Assembly: GCF_014648675.1 (NCBI RefSeq)
Contig: NZ_BMRO01000001.1
Location: forward strand, 696,769-760,768
DNA from: Actinomadura livida
GTDB lineage: Bacteria; Actinomycetota; Actinomycetes; Streptosporangiales; Streptosporangiaceae
Direction: 5' to 3'
DNA: 64,000 nucleotides
Positions within the stretch are counted from its first letter, which is position 1. Each line of letters begins with the position of its first letter. The notes below the pieces were generated by a model that was not told the origin of the DNA, searched no databases, and saw only the letters and a list, made by a program, of their open reading frames with translations. Positions 47,277-56,116 of the stretch are shown here, one piece after another. The position numbers and the translations under genes were made by a program.

Positions 47277-47855
47277 CTACTTGGACGATTTGGTTCCCTT
47301 TTGCTCTGCCTTAAAGGCCCGGACCTTGGCCAGGGACTCGGGGCCGGTGATATCTGCTACAGACCGGTGGGAGCCTTCTTCGCCGTATGCCCCGGCGGCC
47401 TCGCGCCAGCCCTCAGGACGGACGCCGTACTGCTTGCCCAGGAGGGCCAGGAAGATCTGTGCCTTCTGCTTGCCGAAGCCGGGGAGGGCGTGGAGGCGCT
47501 TGAACAGATCCTTGCCGCTGTCTGCGTCCAGCCAGATCTTCTCTGCGTTCCCGTCGTAGTTCTCTACTAGGAACTGGCACAGCTGCTGGATGCGCTTGGC
47601 CATCGAACCCGGGTAGCGGTGGACGGCGGGCTTCTCCGACAGCAGTGCCGCGAAGCGTTCCGGATCGTGGGCGGCTATCTCGTGCGCGTCCAGGTCGTCG
47701 GAACCGAGCCGCTGGGCGATGGTGTACGGACCGGAGAACGCCCATTCCATGGGGACCTGCTGGTCCAGGAGCATGCCGACCAGCACGGCCAGCGGGCTGC
47801 GTCCGAGCAGGTCGTCGGCTTCCGGACGCTGGGCGAGTTGAACCTTCGTGGCCAT
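47277..47855 (-). CDS. HhH-GPD superfamily base excision DNA repair protein
   Basis: 192 residues. Helix-hairpin-helix HALPGFGKQKAQIFLALLGK (about 122-141) followed by SVADITG with candidate catalytic Asp. Small glycosylase without Fe-S cluster Cys, typical of the short actinobacterial subfamily. Removes damaged bases or acts as AP lyase (family inference). ATG 47855; soluble. Confidence 0.9.
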   Translation of the reverse strand: MATKVQLAQRPEADDLLGRSPLAVLVGMLLDQQVPMEWAFSGPYTIAQRLGSDDLDAHEIAAHDPERFAALLSEKPAVHRYPGSMAKRIQQLCQFLVENYDGNAEKIWLDADSGKDLFKRLHALPGFGKQKAQIFLALLGKQYGVRPEGWREAAGAYGEEGSHRSVADITGPESLAKVRAFKAEQKGTKSSK

Positions 47856-47939
47856 GCGCCCAGCTTAGGGCCGCCCAGATCTGTCCGAAGTCTTACGGGA
47901 ATGACGGAAACCTGGCGAGGCGCGGGCCGCGGTGTTCGA

Positions 47940-48653
47940 ATGAAAGGCGTGAACGAGGAGGACCGAACAGAAGGCAGTCCCGTCGGACGGCGGGTTGTGC
48001 TCGGGATGCTCGGCCTCGGCGCGGCGGGGGTCGCCGTGGGAGCGTCCGTCCAGGACGGCGTGAGTCGCGCCTTGGCGCCGGTGGGGCCGATCGGTGATGT
48101 CCTGCCCGCCGCCGGCGGATTCCGCTACTACTCCGTGACCGGGAGGGTGAAGCGGCGCAGCGCCGCCACGCACCGCGTGACCGTCGGCGGTCTCGTCGAC
48201 AAGCCCCAGGCGTTCGGCATGGCCGACCTGGCACGGTTCCCGCAAACGGTGCTGGAGCGGGACTTCCAGTGCGTGACGGGCTGGCGCGTTCCTGACGTTG
48301 AGTGGGTTGGGGTCGTGCTGGCCGATCTGCTCGACGCGGTCGGAGTGTCGCCGAAGGCCCGTGCCGTGCAGTTCACGTCCTTCGACGGCGTCTACACCGA
48401 GTCGCTGACGCTGGAACAGGCGCGCCGCCGGGACGTCCTTGTCGCGACGCAGATGGAGGGCAAGCCGGTCACGCACGATCACGGTGGGCCGACACGGCTC
48501 TACGTGGCGCCCATGTACGGCTACAAATCGCTGAAGTGGCTCAAGGGCATCAAGCTGACCGAGGAGCTCATCCCCGGCTACTGGGAGGGCCTGGGATACG
48601 ACCAGCACGCGTGGGTCGGGAAGTCGAACGGGCGTGACGATGTCCCAACATGA
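47940..48653 (+). CDS. Molybdopterin-dependent oxidoreductase, sulfite oxidase family
   Basis: 237 residues. Twin-arginine-like signal SPVGRRVVLGMLGLGAAG (about 14-31) implies export with a folded cofactor. QCVTGWRVPDVEW contains the molybdenum-ligand Cys; FTSFDGVYTESL and LRLYVAPMYGYKSLKW-type segments follow (here TRLYVAPMYGYKSLKWLKG). Sulfite-oxidase/YedY-like. ATG 47940 is one of several candidate starts (also ATG 47901, GTG 47949). Followed by a cytochrome b gene that overlaps it by 14 bp, so electrons probably pass to the membrane. Confidence 0.87.
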   Translation: MKGVNEEDRTEGSPVGRRVVLGMLGLGAAGVAVGASVQDGVSRALAPVGPIGDVLPAAGGFRYYSVTGRVKRRSAATHRVTVGGLVDKPQAFGMADLARFPQTVLERDFQCVTGWRVPDVEWVGVVLADLLDAVGVSPKARAVQFTSFDGVYTESLTLEQARRRDVLVATQMEGKPVTHDHGGPTRLYVAPMYGYKSLKWLKGIKLTEELIPGYWEGLGYDQHAWVGKSNGRDDVPT

Positions 48654-49434
48654 CCCGCCCCCACCTGACCGGCCCCTAGCTGACCCGCCTCGGCACGGCG
48701 CCGTCTCGGACGGCCGGGTCCTGCTGGAGCGGTTCACCGGGGCCGAACGCCTCATCCACCACATGACCGCGCTGTGGATGCTCGTCTGCCTGGTGACCGC
48801 GGCGTTGCTGTACCTGCCGATGCTGTCCACGCTGGTGGGGCATCGGGAGCTGGTCAAGACCCTCCACGTGTGGTTCGGGTTCTCGCTGCCCGCGCCGATC
48901 GTGCTCGGTCTGATGTCGCGCGCCTTCAGGGCGGACCTCCGGCGGTTCAACAGGTTCGCACCGCACGACTGGCAATGGCTGAGGAGCGGCGACCGCAGGG
49001 TCGTGCGGTACGGGCGGGGAGTCTTTCCCGTGGGCAAGTTCAACGCGGGCCAGAAGCTGAACGCCGCGTTCACCGCGGGCGCGATCCTCGTCATGCTCGG
49101 CACGGGCGAGATCATGACCTTCCCCGGCCCGTGGGGAGACCGGTGGCGGACGGGCGCCACGTTCGTCCATGACTGGCTCTTCCTCGCCATCGCCGTGGTG
49201 ACGGCGGGGCACCTGTGGCAGGCGTTCCGGGACCGGGGCGCGTTGCAGGGGATGCTGACCGGACGCGTTGACCCCGACTGGGCGGCCCGCCACCACGCGG
49301 GCTGGGCGGAGGCCGTCCGCAAATCGTCTGGCGATGTGCCAAGTTCGCAGGTCGGAAGGGCGCACGGGGATTCGGACGAGCCCTCCGCAGGGGGCAGACC
49401 AGAATTTGCCAAACGACCTCCCGGGATGTCTTGA
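48640..49434 (+). CDS. Cytochrome b561/formate dehydrogenase gamma-like membrane subunit
   Basis: 264 residues. About four hydrophobic helices (TALWMLVCLVTAALLYLPML, LVKTLHVWFGFSLPAPIVLG, FTAGAILVMLGTGEIMTF, WLFLAIAVVTAGHLWQ) with His residues near the membrane face (LIHHMT, LHVWFG, VHDWLF, GHLWQ) suited to bind haem b. Electron transfer partner of the exported molybdoenzyme. ATG 48640 (GTG 48634 possible) lies within the preceding gene's end. C-terminal tail is basic and disordered. Confidence 0.88.
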   Translation: MSQHDPPPPDRPLADPPRHGAVSDGRVLLERFTGAERLIHHMTALWMLVCLVTAALLYLPMLSTLVGHRELVKTLHVWFGFSLPAPIVLGLMSRAFRADLRRFNRFAPHDWQWLRSGDRRVVRYGRGVFPVGKFNAGQKLNAAFTAGAILVMLGTGEIMTFPGPWGDRWRTGATFVHDWLFLAIAVVTAGHLWQAFRDRGALQGMLTGRVDPDWAARHHAGWAEAVRKSSGDVPSSQVGRAHGDSDEPSAGGRPEFAKRPPGMS

Positions 49435-49558
49435 CTCTCCCGGCAAAAGCGCTGGAATGGGGAATCGAGACGGGACGAGATGGGTCGGCCCGTACAGCTC
49501 CCGTCTCGGCCGGCGGCGTCCCCGTCCGCCGGAACCCCGTGCGCGGAGGTGTGCGCAG

Positions 49559-49807
49559 ATGCCTGCACTGGCCGATCACCGGCGCGAGACCCGCGACGCA
49601 CTCACACAGCGGCTCAGCGACGAGTTCACGACTTTCCCCCGGGACGCGGTACACCGGTGCGTGGCCGACGTCCAAGCGTGCATGGCGCACCTGGGGCTCG
49701 ATGCCACGCCCGCCAGAGTCGAGCGGATGGCGCGTGAGCAGCTCACCGGAATCCTGAAGTCGGAGCCGCCGTCCGGGCGCGCCCCGGCGGAAGGAGCCGA
49801 CGGCTGA
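49559..49807 (+). CDS. Small hypothetical protein, predicted three-helix
   Basis: 82 residues, hydrophilic. The sequence (QRLSDEFTTFPRDAVHRCVA, then EQLTGILKS) resembles the three-helix-bundle domain of actinomycete regulators. GGAGG lies nine bases before ATG 49559. Not membrane associated. Function unknown. Confidence 0.68.
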   Translation: MPALADHRRETRDALTQRLSDEFTTFPRDAVHRCVADVQACMAHLGLDATPARVERMAREQLTGILKSEPPSGRAPAEGADG

Positions 49808-49866
49808 CACGTTCCGGACTTCGGTGTCCTGGCCACCGTCCTCGCAGGATCTGAGAGGCTAGGAGG

Positions 49867-51492
49867 GTGAGTCCCCGCAGCCGCCACCGCTCCTCCGGGG
49901 ACCCGGGCCGGGACGGATCGACGCCCCCGGACGAGGTCTCGGCGATTTTCGACGGCATGCTGCGGCATGCCCGCGAGCTGCTGGCGGTGCGCAGCCCCCT
50001 GGACGCCGAGCTCATCGTCAGCGAGATCCTCGGCTCCTGGTGGGGGCACCGCTTACCGGACGGGGACGTCGAGGAGGTCATCGGCGAAGCCCTCGTCGAC
50101 TACGCGTGCGCGGCCGGGACTCCGGCCGCGCTGGCGTTGCTCACGGGCATGGCCTACATGGGCACCCCCAGGCAGGCGGCCAAGGCAGAGCGCGCGGCCC
50201 TGGAGCTGATGGAGCGCGGCGTGGCCAGGCCGGGATGGGCCGACCGCGTGGGAATGGTCGCCCCAGAGGGCTGCTACGTGTCCAGGGACGTCTTCGGCGA
50301 CCAGGACTCCGTCATCTGCACCTACAGCTACGGCGGGACCGACAGGCACGCGCTGGTCATCCTGGTCGATCGCAACAAGGCGGGTGCCGTCCAGCCGAAG
50401 GGCGACGCGTTCGCCCCTGCCGGAGCCGGACGTCCGCCGGCGAGCGGGATGGTCAGGGACGCGTGGGTCTCGTCCCGGGTCGACAAGCTCCTCGACCACT
50501 GCCGCCGCGAAGGGCGCGACAACCCGCTGATGAGATTCGAGCAACTCGACCCGCGCGACACCAAGGCGCTGCTGTGGAGCGCCCTGGATCTCACTGACGG
50601 AACCGATGATCCGCCGGTGAACGAGAACTTCGGCACCTATCACGCCTTCGTCCGGGCGCGGGTGGACATCCTGCCGCCCGGCGGGCGCCTCCCCCAGCCG
50701 CCGGTGTACGGACCGGACAGGCGCGCGACGATCGCCGCGCGGTTCCTCGCCTCGGACGAGGCAGAAGGCCTGTCGGACCGCTCGGCCGCCAGCCGGTGCG
50801 CCGACCTCATCATCGACTACGGCTGCGCCCACGACTTCGGACGGCCGCTCCGCGTCAGTCCCGTCAAGAGCGAGATGTTCCTCCTCGACTGGCTGCCGAG
50901 AAAGGTTTTGCTGTCCCCGGCGGAACAGGAAGCGGTCCCGCACGTCCTGGGCGCGTGGATCCGGTGGGCGGGCAAGCGCACTGGGCTCCCCGAAGAGGGC
51001 ATCAGGGCGACGCTGGACGCCCTCTGGGACGCCACCGCGAAATTCGCCGAGGCCTACCGCGACCCGTCCGCCTTCGGCCTGGACCGCGCCCTCGTCGACC
51101 GCCTGCTCCCCGACGGTGACCTGGAGGCACTGCCCCGGCGGGCGTTCGCCCTGCCGTTCCTGTCGGGGACCCACCGGCGGTCCGGGCGGCACGGAGTGAT
51201 CGACCTGTCGACCTTGGATCCGGCCGACCCCGACGACCGCCGCGTCATCCTGGAGTTCGAGCATCCGGGCGCCGGCGAAGAGCACATCGAGGCGCACGAA
51301 CGCCTCACGGAGCGGCTGTGGAACGGGGAGCCTCCCCAGCTGTGGGAGACCGCCCAGGCGCTCCTTGACGTCGGCTACGAGCGGCATGAGATCCTGCACC
51401 GGCTCATGGACGTCCTCGACCTTCGCGGGGACGATCCGGAGGGCCTCCGCGAGGCACTGCGTGTCCTACGTCACGAACCTCCGCCCGAGTGA
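49867..51492 (+). CDS. Large conserved hypothetical protein with DUF1841-like C-terminus
   Basis: 541 residues, soluble. The C-terminal 60 residues (IEAHERLTERLWNGEPPQLW, then ETAQALLDVGYERHEI) match DUF1841-type sequences; the middle contains alpha-helical repeats. No motif for enzymatic activity is recognised. GTG 49867 immediately follows AGGAGG with no spacer; ATG 49957 is an alternative start. Upstream of the TY-Chap-like genes but separated by about 100 bp. Confidence 0.8.
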   Translation: MSPRSRHRSSGDPGRDGSTPPDEVSAIFDGMLRHARELLAVRSPLDAELIVSEILGSWWGHRLPDGDVEEVIGEALVDYACAAGTPAALALLTGMAYMGTPRQAAKAERAALELMERGVARPGWADRVGMVAPEGCYVSRDVFGDQDSVICTYSYGGTDRHALVILVDRNKAGAVQPKGDAFAPAGAGRPPASGMVRDAWVSSRVDKLLDHCRREGRDNPLMRFEQLDPRDTKALLWSALDLTDGTDDPPVNENFGTYHAFVRARVDILPPGGRLPQPPVYGPDRRATIAARFLASDEAEGLSDRSAASRCADLIIDYGCAHDFGRPLRVSPVKSEMFLLDWLPRKVLLSPAEQEAVPHVLGAWIRWAGKRTGLPEEGIRATLDALWDATAKFAEAYRDPSAFGLDRALVDRLLPDGDLEALPRRAFALPFLSGTHRRSGRHGVIDLSTLDPADPDDRRVILEFEHPGAGEEHIEAHERLTERLWNGEPPQLWETAQALLDVGYERHEILHRLMDVLDLRGDDPEGLREALRVLRHEPPPE

Positions 51493-51594
51493 ACTCCTGG
51501 TTTGCGCGCGGCGTCCCCGGCGACAATCATCGGGTCTCGGGCGTGGTCTCGCGGGGGCACGGGGACCGGCCCCCGGTCGTAGGGAGTGATCTTG

Positions 51595-53427
51595 TTGGAG
51601 TGGTCCGAGTTCGCCCGGCGGCTGGGACGTGAGCTGGCCGGGCTCGAACGGGACACCATCCTCATCGTGCGCGAGCGCGATGAGAGCCGCCACTACGTCC
51701 AGGCGATGCGCGAGCCCGACCGGCTCTACGCCGAGGCCGTCAGCAACAACTTCCTCGAAGGGCCGCTGCTGCTCACGCTGGCCGACGAGGAGGTCATGAG
51801 CGAGGCGGGCTGGCGCCCGCCCGCCGACCCCGCGCCGCGCAACTGGTGGACGGAGCTGCCGGAGTTCGGCACGCCCGGCGGGATGCTGGCGGTCACCGAG
51901 GGGGACTTCTCCAGGCTGGCCGACGTGATGGTCACCGCGCTGCGCGACGTCCAGGGCGTCCGGCGGCCCTCCGACCTGGTGTACGAGTCGTTCCACCGGC
52001 ACGGCACCGGCCTGATCGAGCTGCTCGACTTCGGCATCGACGTCGCCGACCCGGTGCGGGTGAAGGAGCGCCGCTCCTCGTCCGGCACCGCCGCCGGAGC
52101 ACCCGGCACCGTCCCCGCGGGAGCCGACCCCCTGCCCGCGGGCACGCCCCCGGCCGGGTCCCCCATGCCGCCGCAGGGCCTCCCTGGCATACCCCCGAGC
52201 ACGGACGCCGAATTGCTCGAACCCCGCTTGGCCGAGGCCAAGGCGAACGGCGACACCTCCGCCTACTTCCGGCTGCTGGCGAACGCCGATCTGGTGCTGC
52301 CCGCGACCGCGCCCGCCGTGGAAGACCCCGACCGCGCGGAACTGCCCACCGTCGTCATCGGCAGCGACACCTACGTCACGGTGTTCACCTCACCCGGTGC
52401 CCTCGCCCGCACCGGCGACCGGCACCCGAGCCTCTACAGGCGCACCTCCTTCGCGCAACTGGCGTCCGCCTGGCCGGACCCTGCATGGCGCCTGGCGATC
52501 AACTGGGGCCTGCCCAGCGAAGTGCTCCTGGACTCGTCCGTCGTGGCCCGCCTGCACGAGAGCCCGGAGGGCTTGCCGCCCGCCGAACAGGGCGTGCCGT
52601 CCAACCCGTACGGGACGGTCGATCCGAACGCCCTCTCTGGGCCCAACCCCGTCGCGGGAGGCTCGACCCCCGGCCTCAACGGTGCGGCCCCCTCATTCGG
52701 CGAGGGTCTGCACGACGACGTTCCCCCCGCGCCCCTCGACGACTCCCACACGGCGGTCGACCCCTTCACGGCGGCCGACCTGCAGGCGGCGCTCGACGCC
52801 GGGCCGCCCGCGCCCGGGAAGCCGCTGCCCCCGCCCGCCGACGCCCGGCCGGTCCCAGAACCGGAACCGCCCGCGCCGCAAGCTCCCGCACCGCAGATTC
52901 CCGAGCCCCAGTTTCCGGAGCCCCAGGTTCCCGAATCCCGGGCTCCCGAGCCGCAGATTCCCGAGCCCCAGGCTCCCGAATCCCAGGCTCCCGAGCCTCA
53001 CCTTCCGGAGCCTCACCTTCCGGAGCCCCAGGTTCCCGCACCGCAGGTCCTCGCGCCGCAGGCGAGCGCCGAGCCAGAGCCACCAGAGCTACCGGAGCAG
53101 GGGGAGCGGCTGGAACCGGCGAAGCTCGAACCGGAGCCGAAGCCCGAACCGGAGCCACTCCAGCCCGAGCGTCTTCCGCACGAGCATGTGCAGCCCCAAG
53201 CGGAGCGCGTCCAAGAAGGGGCTGTGGCGCCCCTGGGTGCGCCTACGCGAAGGCGGTCCGTCGCCCAGCAGCAGCCCCCGGGCGTCCCGATCCGGTTGCC
53301 GCACGGCGCCCGCCTCTGGCGCTGGACCGGTGAGGGGGAAGAGACGCCCCTGGCGGTCTATGACGCCGTCGGCGGAGTCTGGACGCCGGTAAGGGCCGAC
53401 GCAGTTCAGGCTCCGCGAACCGAGTGA
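51595..53427 (+). CDS. TY-Chap/SseB-like protein with proline-rich linker (paralogue A)
   Basis: 610 residues. An N-terminal region (EWSEFARRLGRELAGLERDT and later DLVYESFHRHGTG, 1-145) matches TY-Chap_N-type chaperone domains. A second region (about 205-315: ANADLVLPATA, TYVTVFTSPGALA, AINWGLPSEVLLDSS) resembles SseB N-terminal domains. A 200-residue Pro/Glu/Ala linker follows, with a small C-terminal motif RLPHGARLWRW and AVYDAVGGVW. TTG 51595 is chosen because it aligns with the start of the downstream paralogue and has AGGGAG eight bases upstream. Such domains accompany type VII secretion and polymorphic toxins; role inferred. Confidence 0.82.
   Translation: MEWSEFARRLGRELAGLERDTILIVRERDESRHYVQAMREPDRLYAEAVSNNFLEGPLLLTLADEEVMSEAGWRPPADPAPRNWWTELPEFGTPGGMLAVTEGDFSRLADVMVTALRDVQGVRRPSDLVYESFHRHGTGLIELLDFGIDVADPVRVKERRSSSGTAAGAPGTVPAGADPLPAGTPPAGSPMPPQGLPGIPPSTDAELLEPRLAEAKANGDTSAYFRLLANADLVLPATAPAVEDPDRAELPTVVIGSDTYVTVFTSPGALARTGDRHPSLYRRTSFAQLASAWPDPAWRLAINWGLPSEVLLDSSVVARLHESPEGLPPAEQGVPSNPYGTVDPNALSGPNPVAGGSTPGLNGAAPSFGEGLHDDVPPAPLDDSHTAVDPFTAADLQAALDAGPPAPGKPLPPPADARPVPEPEPPAPQAPAPQIPEPQFPEPQVPESRAPEPQIPEPQAPESQAPEPHLPEPHLPEPQVPAPQVLAPQASAEPEPPELPEQGERLEPAKLEPEPKPEPEPLQPERLPHEHVQPQAERVQEGAVAPLGAPTRRRSVAQQQPPGVPIRLPHGARLWRWTGEGEETPLAVYDAVGGVWTPVRADAVQAPRTE
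52861..53060 (+). repeat. Tandem Pro-Glu-Pro-Gln coding repeats
   Basis: About a dozen imperfect 12-bp units encode PEPQ/PESQ/PEPH-type tetrapeptides inside paralogue A. Typical of extended, flexible linkers; slipped-strand expansion is possible. Confidence 0.75.
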
Positions 53428-53487
53428 CGCGGCGTTCCGCTACCGTCGAGTACGGCCCCCGCCCACGGACGTGAGAGTGGATCCCGA

Positions 53488-55704
53488 GTGGACTGGAACG
53501 ACTTCGCCAAACGGCTGACGCTGGAGCTCTCCCGGCTGCCGGTCACGTCGTTCCTCATCGTGCAGGGCCCCAGCGGGCTGCCCTACGCACAGGCGATGAG
53601 GGCGGAAGGCGTGCTCGACGCGGAAGCGGTCAGCAGCGCGTTCCTGCCCCGGCCGCTGGCCCCCCGGCAGGAGCGGCGGCTCAAGTCGCTCGGCTGGGAA
53701 CCGCCGGACGAGGAGGAGCGCAAGAACTGGTGGCACCAGTTCACCTGGCGCGACCGCGGCGGCCGGGCCGCGGCGGAGCACCTGGAGGCGTGCGCGCTCC
53801 TCGCCGGGCTGATGGTCGGCGCGTTCCGGGACGTGTACGGCATCGAGTCGCCGCTGGAACTCGTCTACCAGGCGAGCAGGTCAGGTCCGGAGGGCGGTCC
53901 GCTGGCGCTGCCCGGCCTCGGGATCCCGCTCGCCGTCCCGGAGTCCGGGAAGCGCCAGGCGTCCGGGCGCGCCCGCCGGCCGTCCGGCTCCTCGCTGGAG
54001 ACCGCCCTCACGGAGGCGCGCGAGCGCGGCGACCAGCGCGGCTACCTGGAGCTCCTCGCGCGCGCGGTCCTGTACCTGCCCGCCCCCGGCGATCCCGGGG
54101 GCGCCGAGCACCAGTTCGCGACCGCGCAGTTCGGTGACGGCACGTTCGTGCTGGCGTTCACCTCGCCCGAGGCGATGGACCGGTCCCTGCAGGGCCAGGC
54201 GGTCCACCACCGGCAGGCGTCCCTGTCGGAGCTGTCCCGCCGCTGGCCGCATCCGGAGTGGCAGCTCGCGGTCAACCCCGGCCTCCCCAGCGCCTCCTAC
54301 CTGGACGCCAACGCGCTGTTCGAGCCGGAGGAGCCGCGCAAGCCCGCCGCGCCGAAGCCGCCGGCGCCGACCGACGTGCACGTCGCGGGCGCGTCGACCC
54401 GCACCCGGACGCGCGGCGTCAAGCCCGCCCGCGACGGCTCCGCCGCTCCGGCGGCGCCCAGAGCTCCGCAGAGCCCAGCACCGCCGCGCACCGAGCCCCG
54501 GGCACCGTCCGGCGTTCCCGCGACCGCACCGGCGCCCACACGCCCGCCGGGCGACGTCACGGCGCCACCTCCCCCGCAGCGGCGGCCCGAGGCGCCCGCC
54601 GCCCAGCAGGCCCCCGCCCGCCCGGCGCCTCCCGCCCGGGAGACCGCCGACGACCCGCGCGGCATGCCGGTCCACGGACGCGGCGCATCTCCGAGCGGCC
54701 CGCCGCGCGCGACGGCGAGCGGTGCGTCGAGCGGTGCCTCGAGTGCCGCGTCGAGGGCGGCGCGCGAGACGCCGGTCGACCCGCACGGCCTGCCCGTCAT
54801 GCCCGCCGGCCGGCGCGAGGCCGCGGAGACGGTCCCCACCCCGCACGCGGCCCCCGTCGCGCCGCCGAGGGCCACCGCACCGAGCCGCCCTGCCCCGCCG
54901 GACGTGCCCGCAGCCCCCCGCCAGGACAAGCCTGCGGCGGCCCAGACGGCACCCACCCCGACGCAGAACAGACCCGACGCCGCGCCCGGCGTTCCTCAGC
55001 GAAGCGTCACAGCGGACGTGCCGGGAGCACCGGCCGGACCAGGGCACGGGCAGCGGACGCGCATCCAGGACATCCCCGTCGCCGGACGTGAACGCAGAAG
55101 AGACGCCGGCGACACGCGGGAGGCGCCCGCCCCGCAACGACAGCGTCCGACCGAGGCCACGGGGCCGGCCCAGAGGGGCCAGGCGCAAACCGAGGGCGTG
55201 CCCAAGGTCGTGGTGATGCAGAAGGTGGTGCGGCCAGAGCATGCCCCGCACTACCTGGAGGGCGGCTACGACCTCGTCGCCGGATACGTGCACCGGTTCC
55301 ACGACGTCCGGGACCTGACCACGCCCGGCGCCTTGATCCGCGCCCTCGGGCTCATCTACGAGGGCTCCCCTTTCACGCCCATGAGCGAGGAGATCCACGT
55401 GATCCGGTGGCCGGCGGTGAAGCCGCCGCTGTTCCGGCGGCCGCTCGGCGGGATCGACGAGTGGAGCATGGGGATCATCCCCGGCGGATGGGTGATCGAG
55501 AAGGCGCCGTTCCCCGGGTCGGGGTACGCCCCCGGCGACGGCCCCGCCATCCCCGAGTTCAAGATCGAGAGCCAGCGGCTGCCGCACGGCGCCGAGCTGT
55601 ACCGCATCGCCGCGGACGGCAAGGAGCGGCTGGTGGCCGGGTACGACGCCGACCTGCGCCGCTGGCTGGTGAAGCTGCCAGGCGGACCGGGAGGGCGGGC
55701 GTGA
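53488..55704 (+). CDS. TY-Chap/SseB-like protein with proline-rich linker (paralogue B)
   Basis: 738 residues. The N-terminal domain (DWNDFAKRLTLELSRLPVTS, then LELVYQAS) and SseB-like domain (FVLAFTSPEAMDRSLQ; AVNPGLPSASYLDANALFEP) parallel paralogue A. The Pro/Ala-rich linker (about 285-560) is longer, with Arg/Thr-rich stretches. A unique C-terminal domain (about 575-735: MQKVVRPEHAPHYLEGGYDL, MGIIPGGWVIEKAPFPG) ends in RLPHGAELYRI and AGYDADLRRW, shared with paralogue A. GTG 53488 with GAGAGTGG upstream. It is coupled to the next gene by GTGA overlap. Confidence 0.82.
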   Translation: MDWNDFAKRLTLELSRLPVTSFLIVQGPSGLPYAQAMRAEGVLDAEAVSSAFLPRPLAPRQERRLKSLGWEPPDEEERKNWWHQFTWRDRGGRAAAEHLEACALLAGLMVGAFRDVYGIESPLELVYQASRSGPEGGPLALPGLGIPLAVPESGKRQASGRARRPSGSSLETALTEARERGDQRGYLELLARAVLYLPAPGDPGGAEHQFATAQFGDGTFVLAFTSPEAMDRSLQGQAVHHRQASLSELSRRWPHPEWQLAVNPGLPSASYLDANALFEPEEPRKPAAPKPPAPTDVHVAGASTRTRTRGVKPARDGSAAPAAPRAPQSPAPPRTEPRAPSGVPATAPAPTRPPGDVTAPPPPQRRPEAPAAQQAPARPAPPARETADDPRGMPVHGRGASPSGPPRATASGASSGASSAASRAARETPVDPHGLPVMPAGRREAAETVPTPHAAPVAPPRATAPSRPAPPDVPAAPRQDKPAAAQTAPTPTQNRPDAAPGVPQRSVTADVPGAPAGPGHGQRTRIQDIPVAGRERRRDAGDTREAPAPQRQRPTEATGPAQRGQAQTEGVPKVVVMQKVVRPEHAPHYLEGGYDLVAGYVHRFHDVRDLTTPGALIRALGLIYEGSPFTPMSEEIHVIRWPAVKPPLFRRPLGGIDEWSMGIIPGGWVIEKAPFPGSGYAPGDGPAIPEFKIESQRLPHGAELYRIAADGKERLVAGYDADLRRWLVKLPGGPGGRA

Positions 55705-56069
55705 GCATCCGGCACGGCTTCTACGCGCGCTGGCGCGGCACCGAGTACGAGGCGAGCCCGGACGGTGACCGGGTGCGGCTGTACGCGTCGCGGCACACCG
55801 GCGGCTTCAAGCAGGTCACCTCCACCCGCTTCATCCACGTGGTGCCGCTGTCGGACGTGGACCACCTCCACTACGTCACGACGCACTGCACCTGGCGCGG
55901 TGAGCCTTTCGTGGTGCTGGGCGAGCACGACGGCTGGTTGCGCGTGGAGTACAGCGGCGGCAAGGCGCCGGTGGCGGAACGGCTCGGGCTGGAACTGTTC
56001 GACCGTGGCGTGTACCAGGCGTGGGCGTCCATGAACGAGGTCGAGGACGTGCACGAGGAGACCGTCTAG
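55701..56069 (+). CDS. Small conserved hypothetical protein coupled to paralogue B
   Basis: 122 residues, soluble, beta-rich (GFYARWRGTEYEASPDGDRV; FVVLGEHDGWLRVEYSGGKA). I do not recognise a named domain. GTG 55701 overlaps the stop of the upstream gene (GTGA), so it is expressed with it. Possible roles: immunity protein, chaperone partner or substrate-binding subunit of the TY-Chap system. Confidence 0.72.
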   Translation: MSIRHGFYARWRGTEYEASPDGDRVRLYASRHTGGFKQVTSTRFIHVVPLSDVDHLHYVTTHCTWRGEPFVVLGEHDGWLRVEYSGGKAPVAERLGLELFDRGVYQAWASMNEVEDVHEETV

Positions 56070-56116
56070 GGCGCCGTGGCGGGTTGAACCGGCTCGTTCG
56101 GTGATAGGTCTTAAGC

